NCBI GenBank assembly: GCA_964579325.1
Contig: CAZOHN010000213.1
Span: 1-6,037 of the forward strand
DNA from: CAZOHN01 sp964579325
GTDB lineage: Bacteria; Pseudomonadota; Alphaproteobacteria; Rhodobacterales; Rhodobacteraceae
Direction: 5' to 3'
DNA: 6,037 nucleotides
In this document: piece by piece, positions 1 to 5,457 of the stretch
Layout: each line of letters opens with the position of its first letter
Numbering within the stretch: the first letter of the stretch is position 1
Position numbers and translations under genes: made by a program
Notes under the pieces: generated by a model
What the model was told of the DNA's origin: nothing
Seen by the model: only the letters and a program-made list of their open reading frames with translations
Database searches by the model: none

Positions 1-496
1 AGGGCGCGGGCCAGTTGCCTGTGACGCCCAGCCGCTTGAATTCCTCGCGCTGGATGTCCACCCAGCCTTCCGCGAACTTCCGGCACTCCTGCCGGAAGGC
101 GATCACGTCGACCTCGTCCTTGTTTTGGCCGCGCGCGCGATACTGCTCCTCGATCTTCCACTCGATCGGCAGGCCGTGGCAGTCCCAGCCGGGCACATAG
201 CGGGCATCCCTGCCCATCATCTGCTGGGACCGCACCACCATGTCCTTGAGGATCTTGTTCAGCGCATGCCCGATGTGCAGATGGCCGTTGGCGTAGGGCG
301 GGCCGTCGTGCAGCGTGAAGGGGGTGCGCCCCGTCTTTTCGCGCAGCCGGTCATAGACGCCCATCCGCTCCCACCGCGCCAGCCAGTCGGGCTCGCGCTG
401 GGGAAGCCCCGCACGCATGGGAAACTCGGTCTCGGGCAGGAAGACAGTGTCGCGATAGTCGGGCGCATCGGACTCGCGGGGGGTGTCGGCGCACAT
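1..496 (-). CDS. ileS: Isoleucyl-tRNA synthetase, N-terminal part (cut by window edge)
   Basis: Class I aminoacyl-tRNA synthetase that charges tRNA-Ile with isoleucine in the cytoplasm. Only the first 165 codons are present; the gene runs off the left edge, so the editing domain, KMSKS loop and anticodon-binding region are not visible. Read on the minus strand, the protein opens MCADTPRESD and contains FPMRAGLP (25-32), the PPYANG block (66-71) directly followed by the ATP-binding HIGH motif (residues 74-77, within GHLHIGHALNK), and GWDCHGLPIEWK (103-114), a hallmark of the IleS/ValS/LeuS subgroup. The FPMRAGLP lead-in and GHLHIGHALNKILKD favour IleS over ValS or LeuS. The start at 496 is preceded by GAGGA about 10 nt upstream. 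An ATG at 509 is out of frame, and the MCADT opening matches what I recall of Rhodobacteraceae IleS. The reading frame is intact throughout. Confidence 0.97.
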   Translation of the reverse strand, partial: MCADTPRESDAPDYRDTVFLPETEFPMRAGLPQREPDWLARWERMGVYDRLREKTGRTPFTLHDGPPYANGHLHIGHALNKILKDMVVRSQQMMGRDARYVPGWDCHGLPIEWKIEEQYRARGQNKDEVDVIAFRQECRKFAEGWVDIQREEFKRLGVTGNWPAP

Positions 497-637
497 CGGA
501 AGGGCATCCTCGGGCTTGGAAGGGGGCTCGGTTCAGGGCGGCGCGCGCAGCACGTGCGCCATCGTCCCGGCGGCTCTGGGATCAGAGCGCCGGGCCGGTA
601 ATTCGTGCCTGTCCGAAAGCCCGTGCCATGCCCGGGC

Positions 638-665
638 TTATAGGCCCGGGGACTGCCACCGGCAA
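638..665 (-). promoter_or_regulatory. Candidate ileS promoter
   Basis: On the minus strand TTGCCG (665-660) is followed after 16 nt by CTATAA (643-638), a plausible sigma70 -35/-10 pair for a high-GC alphaproteobacterium. Transcription would start near 631 and leave an untranslated leader of roughly 135 nt before ileS. The -10 hexamer sits exactly between two 7-bp arms of a perfect inverted repeat (631-637 and 644-650). The match is by eye only; the start site is inferred. Confidence 0.5.
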
Positions 666-672
666 GATGCGG

Positions 673-703
673 AAAACCCCGCCCGGCGCTGGTCCGGACG
701 GGG
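673..703 (-). terminator. Intrinsic terminator on the minus strand, upstream of ileS
   Basis: Arms 694-703 and 677-686 form a 10-bp stem around a 7-nt loop (687-693). Read as minus-strand RNA the only irregular pair is a U-G wobble, whereas on the plus strand the same position is a C-A mismatch. The stem is followed on the minus strand by TTTT (676-673) and on the plus strand by no T run, so it is oriented to stop leftward transcription. It lies just upstream of the ileS promoter candidate and no gene is visible feeding into it. Confidence 0.6.
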
Positions 704-888
704 CTCACCGCGGCGGTCGGATGATCGGGCACACGGTCTGAAGCCGCGACCGGGGTCACGCCAGGGGGGGCGATCACGTCCACGGCCGGCTCCGCTGCGC
801 AAACGCGCACGGCTGGGGGGCTATTCCCGCACTTGGACAGAGTTTTTTGGCCTCGCGCGGCCTGCGCCCGAGGCGTATGCAAGGCGAC

Positions 889-2130
889 ATGGCGCGCAGA
901 CTCGTCCCCCTGGCCGAAGCCGCCCGGCTGCCCCTCTGGCGTCAGCCGGTGGCACTTCTCTACGTCATGGCCGCGGCAATGCCGATCGCCTTCGCGACCT
1001 GGTCGGCGCTCCTGAACAACTTCGTCATCGAGGCGGCGGGCTTCACCGGGGTCGAGATCGGCTGGCTGCATACGGTGCGCGAGATCCCTGGCTTCCTCGC
1101 CATCGGCGTCATCGCGATCCTGCTGGTGATGCGCGAGCAGGTGCTGGCACTGGTGAGCCTCGTCATGCTCGGCGTCGCCACCGCACTCACGGCCTGGTTC
1201 CCCTCATTCGGGGGACTGCTGTTCATGACGCTGCTGTCCTCGATCGGGTTCCACTACTACGAGACGGTGAACCAGAGCCTCCAGCTGCAATGGCTGCCCA
1301 AGGACCGCGCGCCCATCGTCCTGGGCCGCATCCTCGCCGTGGGGTCCGCCGCCTCGCTTGTCGCCTACCTGCTGCTCGTGGTGACGTGGAAGACCTTCGA
1401 CCTCTCCTACAACTTCGTTTACGCCGTCGCGGGCGGAACGACGGCCTTCCTCGCGCTGGCCTGCTTCCTCCTCTACCCCCAGTTCGAGGCACCCGAGCCG
1501 CAGCTCAAGCACCTCGTCCTGCGCCGCCGCTACTGGCTCTACTACGCGCTCCAGTTCCTCTCGGGCGCGCGCCGGCAGATCTTCATCGTCTTTGCCGCCT
1601 TCATGATGGTCGAGCGCTTCGGGCTCGAGGTGCACCAGCTGACCGCGCTCTTCATCATCAACTTCATCGCCAACATGGTTCTGGCGCCGGCGATGGGCCG
1701 GGCGGTCGCGAAATACGGCGAGCGCAACGTGCAGGTGTTCGAATACATCGGCCTGACGCTGGTGTTCCTCGCCTATGGCGGGATCTACTGGTTCGGCTGG
1801 GGCGTCGTGGTGGCCGCGGCGCTCTATGTCCTCGACCACCTGTTCTTCGCGCTGTCGATCGCGCTCAAGACCTATTTCCAGAAGATCGCCGACGTGCCGG
1901 ACATCGCCCCTACCGCAGCCGTGGCTTTTACCATCAACCACATTGCGGCGGTGTTCCTGCCCGCACTGCTGGGTTACCTCTGGATCACCTCTCCCACCTC
2001 GGTCTTCATGCTTGCGGCCGCAATGGCAGCATTGGCCATCGCGCTGGCCGCGATGATCCCGCGCAACCCCGAGAAGGGGAACGAGACCGTGTTTTCGGCC
2101 CTCCGGCGGTCGGCCACACCTGCGGAGTAG
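889..2130 (+). CDS. Major facilitator superfamily (MFS) permease
   Basis: A 413-residue integral inner-membrane transporter with about 12 hydrophobic segments, approximately at residues 22-43, 66-80, 85-101, 107-122, 143-165, 176-195, 231-244, 249-270, 282-301, 303-325, 343-363 and 370-391. A charged cytoplasmic loop (196-230) divides the two six-helix halves, as is usual in MFS proteins. The segment GRAVAKYGERN (270-280) fits the loop 8-9 copy of MFS motif A; the loop 2-3 copy is degenerate (REIPGFLA, 64-71). The substrate cannot be told from sequence. The start is uncertain. ATG 889 is preceded by AAGG at only 4 nt, ATG 877 (in frame, 4 codons longer) by GAGG at 3 nt, and TTG 847 would add 14 codons of low-complexity Arg-rich sequence. 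I prefer 889 because MARRLVPLAEAARL leads straight into helix 1. msrA begins 59 nt downstream on the same strand; the ileS gene is divergent. Confidence 0.88.
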   Translation: MARRLVPLAEAARLPLWRQPVALLYVMAAAMPIAFATWSALLNNFVIEAAGFTGVEIGWLHTVREIPGFLAIGVIAILLVMREQVLALVSLVMLGVATALTAWFPSFGGLLFMTLLSSIGFHYYETVNQSLQLQWLPKDRAPIVLGRILAVGSAASLVAYLLLVVTWKTFDLSYNFVYAVAGGTTAFLALACFLLYPQFEAPEPQLKHLVLRRRYWLYYALQFLSGARRQIFIVFAAFMMVERFGLEVHQLTALFIINFIANMVLAPAMGRAVAKYGERNVQVFEYIGLTLVFLAYGGIYWFGWGVVVAAALYVLDHLFFALSIALKTYFQKIADVPDIAPTAAVAFTINHIAAVFLPALLGYLWITSPTSVFMLAAAMAALAIALAAMIPRNPEKGNETVFSALRRSATPAE

Positions 2131-2189
2131 CCAAGGCGCCCCCGAAGACTATATGCTGCAGGTGCGAAATGACTCGGGGGAGTCCGGCG

Positions 2190-2840
2190 ATGTTCCTGTT
2201 TGCGTCGAAGAAGATGGAGATGGTGTCGCCCGATGCGGCGCTGAAGGGCCGGCCGACGCCGCTGCCCACGGCCGAAACGCACTATGTGAACGGCCGCCCC
2301 CTCAAGGGCGACGTTCCGGCGGGCTTCCAGCAGGCGGTCTTCGGCATGGGCTGCTTCTGGGGCGTCGAGCGCAAGTTCTGGCAGGTCCCGGGGGTCTGGG
2401 TTACGGCCGTGGGCTACGCCGGCGGCTACACGCCCAATGCCACCTACGAGGAGGTCTGCACCGGCCAGACCGGCCATAACGAGGTCGTGCGCGTGGTGTT
2501 CGACCACGCACAGTTGACCTACGAGGACCTGCTGCGGGTGTTCTGGGAAGGCCACGATCCGACGCAGGGGATGCGGCAGGGCAACGACCGCGGCACGCAG
2601 TACCGCTCGGGCATCTACGTCTTTGATGAAGACCAGCGCGCTGCCGCAAAGGCATCCAAGGCCGCCTACCAGGAGCGCCTCGGCACGGCGGGATACGGCG
2701 CGATCACCACCGAAATCCTTGATGCGCCCGACTTCTACTACGCCGAGGGCTACCACCAGCAGTATCTCGCCAAGAATCCCGGCGGCTACTGCGGGGTAGG
2801 GGGCACCGGCGTGACCTGCCCGATCGGCACGGGTGCCTGA
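2190..2840 (+). CDS. msrA: Peptide-methionine (S)-S-oxide reductase MsrA
   Basis: Reduces the S epimer of methionine sulfoxide in proteins, and free methionine sulfoxide, back to methionine, with thioredoxin as usual electron donor; a cytoplasmic oxidative-damage repair enzyme. The 216-residue protein has the catalytic motif GCFWG at 54-58 (nucleophile Cys55), VGYAGGYTPNATYEEVCTG (roughly 78-97), the substrate-site stretch HDPTQGMRQGNDRGTQYRS, and a C-terminal GYCGVGGTGVTCP with the two resolving cysteines Cys201 and Cys210, the layout of the three-Cys enterobacterial-type MsrA. The N-terminal extension of about 45 residues before the core is like that of other long MsrA proteins and has no signal peptide. 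ATG 2190 has a strong GGGGGAG site 7 nt upstream. A CTATAT at 2149-2154 could be a -10 for its own promoter, but no TTG-type -35 is seen, so it may be read from the MFS gene. Its last 8 bases overlap the next gene. Confidence 0.97.
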   Translation: MFLFASKKMEMVSPDAALKGRPTPLPTAETHYVNGRPLKGDVPAGFQQAVFGMGCFWGVERKFWQVPGVWVTAVGYAGGYTPNATYEEVCTGQTGHNEVVRVVFDHAQLTYEDLLRVFWEGHDPTQGMRQGNDRGTQYRSGIYVFDEDQRAAAKASKAAYQERLGTAGYGAITTEILDAPDFYYAEGYHQQYLAKNPGGYCGVGGTGVTCPIGTGA

Positions 2841-3444
2841 GGCCGTGGGCTTGCGGGTCCACATCACGGGGGCGAGCGGAACCGGGACCTCCTCGCTCGC
2901 ACGGGCGCTTGCCACCCGGCTCGACAGCCAGCACTTCGACACCGACGATTTCTTCTGGCGGCCCACCGACCCGCCCTTCACCGACCGGCGCACCCCGCCC
3001 GAGCGGCTGGCACTGATGCAGGAGGTGTTCCTGCCGCGGTCGGACTGGGTTCTGTCGGGCTCGCTCTGCGGCTGGGGCGACCCGGTGATCCCGCGCTTCT
3101 CCCACGTGATCTTCCTCAGCATGGCCCCCGGACCGCGCCTTGCCCGCCTTCGGGCGCGCGAACGCCGCCGCTACGGCGAGGCGATCCTTCCGGGTGGCCC
3201 CCTGCACGAGAAGTTCCGCGGTTTTCTCGACTGGGCGATGAGCTACGACGACGACACCTTCAACGGCCGCACCCGCAAGCAGCACGAGGCCTGGCTGGAA
3301 AGCCTGCCCTGCCCGGTGATCCGCATCGACGCCGGTTTGCCGCGCGAGACGGTCCTCGCAGAGGCCATAGAGGCGTTGTTTCCGGGCCCGATCCTGCCCG
3401 GCGCGGCGCGACCGGCGCTTGACCCCGCGAAGGTCGAAGCCTAA
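2833..3444 (+). CDS. P-loop NTPase, adenylate-kinase-like (function unknown)
   Basis: A 203-residue soluble protein of the P-loop nucleoside/small-molecule kinase type. After a beta strand (LRVHIT) comes a glycine-rich loop GASGTGTS (13-20), then HFDTDDFFW (34-42) in the position of the substrate-binding DxD region of shikimate- and adenylate-kinase-like folds, VLSGSLCGWGD (73-83), strand HVIFLS (91-96), and an Arg-rich lid-like segment RARERRRYG (107-115). The P-loop has Thr19 where Walker A normally has lysine. From memory, related small ATPases in bacteria also carry GASGxGTTT-type loops, so this may be a family trait and not damage. The substrate is unknown. The start is ambiguous: GTG 2833 (used here) overlaps the msrA stop by 8 nt, GTG 2845 is in frame, and TTG 2851 has the best-spaced ribosome site (GAGG, 8 nt) and would give a protein opening MRVHITGASG. 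Coupling to msrA translation is likely either way. Confidence 0.8.
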   Translation: MPEAVGLRVHITGASGTGTSSLARALATRLDSQHFDTDDFFWRPTDPPFTDRRTPPERLALMQEVFLPRSDWVLSGSLCGWGDPVIPRFSHVIFLSMAPGPRLARLRARERRRYGEAILPGGPLHEKFRGFLDWAMSYDDDTFNGRTRKQHEAWLESLPCPVIRIDAGLPRETVLAEAIEALFPGPILPGAARPALDPAKVEA

Positions 3445-3480
3445 CCCCGCGCGGCCAGCCGCGACCGGGAGAGTGCCGCC

Positions 3481-4362
3481 ATGCCGATCTACACCGCCTT
3501 CGCCACGCTCGGCGACCGTGACAGAGCGGAGGCGCTGGGCGAGGCGCTCGATGCGCTGGATCCCGCGCCCTCCGGCACCGGCGTGATGGAGATCGAGGAC
3601 GGCTCGGGCCGCTACGAGGTGGCCGGCTACTTCGAGGCCCCGCCCGACGAGATCGGTCTCGCGCTCCTCTCCCTTGCCCATGGCGCCACCGAGTTCGTCG
3701 TCAGCGAGGTGCCCGAGACCGATTGGGTCGCCCATGTCCGTCGCGAGCTTGCACCGGTCGAGGCCGGCCGCTTCTTCCTTTACGGCAGCCACGACGCCGA
3801 CCGCCTGCCGCCCGGACGCGTGGGCCTGCTGATCGAGGCCGCGATGGCCTTCGGTACCGGCCACCACGGCACCACCCGCGGCTGCCTGCTTGCCTTCGAC
3901 CGCCTGCTCTCTGACAGTTTCGAGCCGGCCCGTGTCGCTGACATCGGCTGTGGGACCGCAGTCCTTGCGATGGCAGCCGCGAAGGTCTTGCCCGCGGGCG
4001 CGACGGTCATCGCTTCCGACATCGACCCGCTGGCGGTCGAGGTGTCCGAGGCGAATGTGGCGGCGAACGGGCTTTCGGGCCGGGTTCTGTGCCGCGAAGC
4101 CGAAGGGTTCGACCACCCGGACCTGCGCGCGGCCGCGCCCTTTGGCCTCGTCTTCGCCAATATCCTGAAGGGGCCGCTTTTGTCGCTCGCTCCGGCAATG
4201 CGTGATTCGATCTTACCCAACGGAAAGGCGATCCTTTCGGGCATCCTGACAACCCAGTCAGATGATGTCGTGAACGGTTATTCCGATTGCGGCTTCATTG
4301 TTTCCAACCGCGATATACTGGGCGAGTGGACCACCCTCACCCTGACCCGAAATCCTGGTTAA
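3481..4362 (+). CDS. prmA: Ribosomal protein L11 methyltransferase PrmA
   Basis: S-adenosylmethionine-dependent methyltransferase that methylates ribosomal protein L11 (lysine and N-terminal amino groups in E. coli). The 293-residue length is typical. A poorly conserved N-terminal substrate-recognition domain (about 1-105) is followed by a Rossmann-fold catalytic domain. The PrmA signature AFGTGHHGTT is at 123-132, SAM-binding motif I VADIGCGTAVLAMAA at 152-166, the acidic SAM-ribose residue in ASDIDPLAV (Asp180), the catalytic-loop FANILK at 225-230, and LSGIL at 252-256; the C-terminus EWTTLTLTR is also typical. ATG 3481 has GGGAGAG about 7 nt upstream. A small hairpin CGCGGC-CA-GCCGCG (3450-3463) lies just before that site. 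It is 36 nt after the kinase-like gene and probably shares its transcript. Its last 150 bases are less GC-rich than the rest. Other class I methyltransferases are unlikely given the signature. Confidence 0.95.
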   Translation: MPIYTAFATLGDRDRAEALGEALDALDPAPSGTGVMEIEDGSGRYEVAGYFEAPPDEIGLALLSLAHGATEFVVSEVPETDWVAHVRRELAPVEAGRFFLYGSHDADRLPPGRVGLLIEAAMAFGTGHHGTTRGCLLAFDRLLSDSFEPARVADIGCGTAVLAMAAAKVLPAGATVIASDIDPLAVEVSEANVAANGLSGRVLCREAEGFDHPDLRAAAPFGLVFANILKGPLLSLAPAMRDSILPNGKAILSGILTTQSDDVVNGYSDCGFIVSNRDILGEWTTLTLTRNPG

Positions 4363-4462
4363 CTGCCTGACTTTGGTCTCATTCAATTTTATGCGCCGCA
4401 TTCCTGCCACATTCGCAATTCAGAAATGACGATGGCTGTGGGGGCAGTCGATGGAGAGCAAG

Positions 4463-4810
4463 ATGTCTGATGCCAACCGGGACGATTTCGGCGCACGCCT
4501 GAAGCGGATCGACCGCACGCATCGCAAGGTGGCGCAAGGCTACGTGACCAGTGTGAACCATGACGGCCTCATCATCGCTGTGCCACGTCGGCGCCGGGTC
4601 CGAGTGCCCTTCGGCGGGATCGCCATGATCGCGGTGGCCCTGCTCGGCTTCAAGGGCATGGTGCATGCCCATCTCGGCCCGTCCGCCTACGAAGAGCGCA
4701 TCGCCAGCCTCTCGGCCGGAACGTCTGTCGAACAGGTCGGCGGCTGGATCATGCAGGCCGATCCGGTCACGCTCGCGGTGTCACAAGCGTTCATGACCCT
4801 CTTCCGCTGA
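4463..4810 (+). CDS. Small single-pass membrane protein, function unknown
   Basis: A 115-residue protein that I do not recognise as a named family. Residues 1-49 are highly charged and basic (LKRIDRTHRKVAQGY, then PRRRRVRVP at 41-49), followed by one hydrophobic segment GGIAMIAVALLGFKGMV (about 51-67) and a C-terminal region of about 48 residues, LGPSAYEERIASLSAGTSVEQVGGWIMQADPVT and onward. The basic N-terminus predicts N-in/C-out topology by the positive-inside rule. I chose ATG 4463 because GGAG (4453-4456) lies 6 nt upstream and the MSD opening looks natural; an in-frame ATG at 4451 is preceded only by a G run. It starts 100 nt after prmA and ends about 45 nt before a strong terminator, so it is the last gene rightward. 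My impression is that similar short proteins occur in Rhodobacteraceae, but I cannot verify that here. Confidence 0.75.
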   Translation: MSDANRDDFGARLKRIDRTHRKVAQGYVTSVNHDGLIIAVPRRRRVRVPFGGIAMIAVALLGFKGMVHAHLGPSAYEERIASLSAGTSVEQVGGWIMQADPVTLAVSQAFMTLFR

Positions 4811-4855
4811 GGCGTCGCACAAGGGTTCCCTCCCGCTCACACCTCTGAAGCAGAA

Positions 4856-4895
4856 AAAGGCCGCGTCGGGATGTCCGAGCGCGGCCTTTCCTTTT
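4856..4895. terminator. Bidirectional intrinsic terminator between convergent genes
   Basis: AAAGGCCGCG (4856-4865) pairs perfectly with CGCGGCCTTT (4880-4889). The stem continues with TCGG/CCGA (4866-4869 and 4875-4878, one bulged G at 4879) around a GATGT loop. On the plus strand the stem ends in TTTCCTTTT; on the minus strand the A run 4854-4858 becomes a T run. It therefore serves both the unknown membrane protein gene (+) and the DUF1127 gene (-). Confidence 0.9.
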
Positions 4896-4931
4896 GCAGT
4901 GCCCGGACAATGCCCGGCCTCGTACCCGCCA

Positions 4932-5129
4932 TCAGCGGATCGTGTCGATGTCGCCGCGGGTCAGCCCGATGTCGTCGAGCTCGCGGTCGGAGAGGTTGTC
5001 GAGCGCGTGACGGGTCACGCGGGCATCGTTCCAGGCAGCGATCGCAGCGATCGCCGTGGTGAAAGCCGAGAAGAGGCCGCCGAAGGCGGCAGTGCCCGCG
5101 ACCGGGCGGGTGTGGTCGTAGCTGGCCAT
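4932..5129 (-). CDS. DUF1127 family small protein
   Basis: A 65-residue protein with the DUF1127 core WNDARVTRHALDNLSDRELD followed by DIGLTRGDI, together residues 33-61: a conserved tryptophan, a basic helix, LSDRELxDIGL and a trailing RxDI. The N-terminal part (13-32) is Ala-rich and moderately hydrophobic, predicting an amphipathic helix more than a true membrane span. DUF1127 (YjiS-like) proteins are short, basic and common in multiple copies in alphaproteobacteria. One Rhodobacter sphaeroides member, CcaF1, is reported to bind RNA and affect sRNA maturation; whether this copy does so is inference. ATG 5129 is preceded by AAGGA at 9 nt. The gene is convergent with the small membrane protein gene, divergent from ruvC, and monocistronic, ending at the shared terminator about 45 nt downstream. 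Confidence 0.93.
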   Translation of the reverse strand: MASYDHTRPVAGTAAFGGLFSAFTTAIAAIAAWNDARVTRHALDNLSDRELDDIGLTRGDIDTIR

Positions 5130-5186
5130 TTCGAAGTTTCCTTGATGTCTGAAACACGTTGAGAGACTGATGCTCTCGATGCCACG

Positions 5187-5215
5187 TATCTAGAGCGCAC
5201 AATTTCGCGCCACAA
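5187..5215 (-). promoter_or_regulatory. Candidate promoter of the DUF1127 gene
   Basis: On the minus strand TTGTGG (5215-5210), 17 nt, then TAGATA (5192-5187). Spacing is ideal, the -35 keeps the TTG core, and the -10 is only a half match to TATAAT. Predicted start near 5180 leaves a leader of about 50 nt, which contains a weak 5-bp hairpin (GAGAG 5161-5165 with CTCTC 5173-5177). Confidence 0.4.
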
Positions 5216-5371
5216 CTAGCGCCCGACGCATGGCTCCCATGCAATTGCTGCATTGCAGAAGATTGCGGTTAACGGACTGTAAACATTGCGACTTCTCCAT
5301 GGCAATGATGCCGATTTCAGGCTTCTCGATGCCGCTTTCAGACCTCGGTGGCGTGTCGCCGCCAAAGGTGG

Positions 5372-5386
5372 CTTCGAGGTTCGTTC
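5372..5386 (+). promoter_or_regulatory. LexA-like (SOS) operator candidate upstream of ruvC
   Basis: CTTC-GAGGTTC-GTTC matches the alphaproteobacterial LexA box GTTC-N7-GTTC at 7 of 8 fixed positions with the right spacing. It lies about 70-85 nt before the ruvC ATG and just upstream of the possible -10 at 5410, where a repressor could block the promoter. A further GTTC at 5395-5398 is spaced 8, not 7, from the second half-site. ruv genes belong to the SOS regulon in E. coli; that this applies here is inference. Confidence 0.35.
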
Positions 5387-5457
5387 TGGCGGGTGTTCGC
5401 GCTTCGTGCTAGAGCGTTGCCAAAGCGCCACAAGGCGCGGGCAGGACAGGGGCAGAC

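Larger units (their letters stand above)
497..888. other. Intergenic region between divergent ileS and the MFS gene
   Basis: About 390 bp without a convincing protein gene. Open frames that cross it are extensions of frames antisense or out of register to ileS and the MFS gene and show no family motif. It contains the ileS ribosome-binding site, the ileS promoter candidate in an inverted repeat (631-650), the minus-strand terminator (673-703), a GC hairpin TGCGC-AAAC-GCGCA (796-809), and homopolymer runs (G7 near 764-770, G6 near 815-820, T6 at 843-848). I see no convincing promoter for the plus-strand MFS gene; CTATTC at 821-826 could be a weak -10 but lacks a good -35. No tRNA or known small RNA was recognised. 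Confidence 0.6.
5130..5457. other. Intergenic region between divergent DUF1127 and ruvC
   Basis: A 328-bp region with visibly lower GC than the genes around it and no supportable gene; short frames in both directions (for example 5230-5412 and 5216-5431) lack ribosome sites and family features. It carries the DUF1127 promoter candidate (5187-5215), a cluster of four direct ATTGC words (5244, 5252, 5262, 5285), a CtrA-like TTAA-N7-TAAA (5269-5283), a LexA-like CTTC-N7-GTTC (5372-5386), and TAGAGC (5410-5415) as a possible ruvC -10 without a clear -35. CTCGATGCC occurs twice (near 5175 and 5326), probably by chance. Confidence 0.6.

Noticed and set aside
796..848. GC hairpin (796-809) followed by a T6 run (843-848) as a plus-strand terminator
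   Set aside because: The T run is over 30 nt from the stem, so it does not form an intrinsic terminator.
259..1071. Minus-strand 270-codon open frame overlapping the start of ileS and the MFS gene
   Set aside because: It is out of register with ileS, Pro/Arg-rich, lacks motifs and conflicts with two well-supported genes.
483..2840. A 785-codon plus-strand open frame that runs through the intergenic region and the whole MFS gene into msrA
   Set aside because: The part before 2190 is out of frame with the MFS permease, Arg/Pro/Gly-rich and without domain features. It is a high-GC artefact; msrA has its own strong ribosome site at 2190 and a normal family length from there.
2704..4116. Long minus-strand open frames (470 and 382 codons) opposite msrA, the kinase-like gene and prmA
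   Set aside because: Antisense shadows produced by GC-biased third positions; composition rich in Arg/Ala/Gly with no recognisable domain.
5195..5210. GCGC-N8-GCGC dyad within the DUF1127 promoter spacer
   Set aside because: GCGC is itself palindromic and frequent in this genome, so the symmetry carries little information.
5216..5431. Small open frames on both strands in the DUF1127-ruvC gap
   Set aside because: No ribosome-binding site, no family motif, and the region looks regulatory with lower GC than coding DNA nearby.
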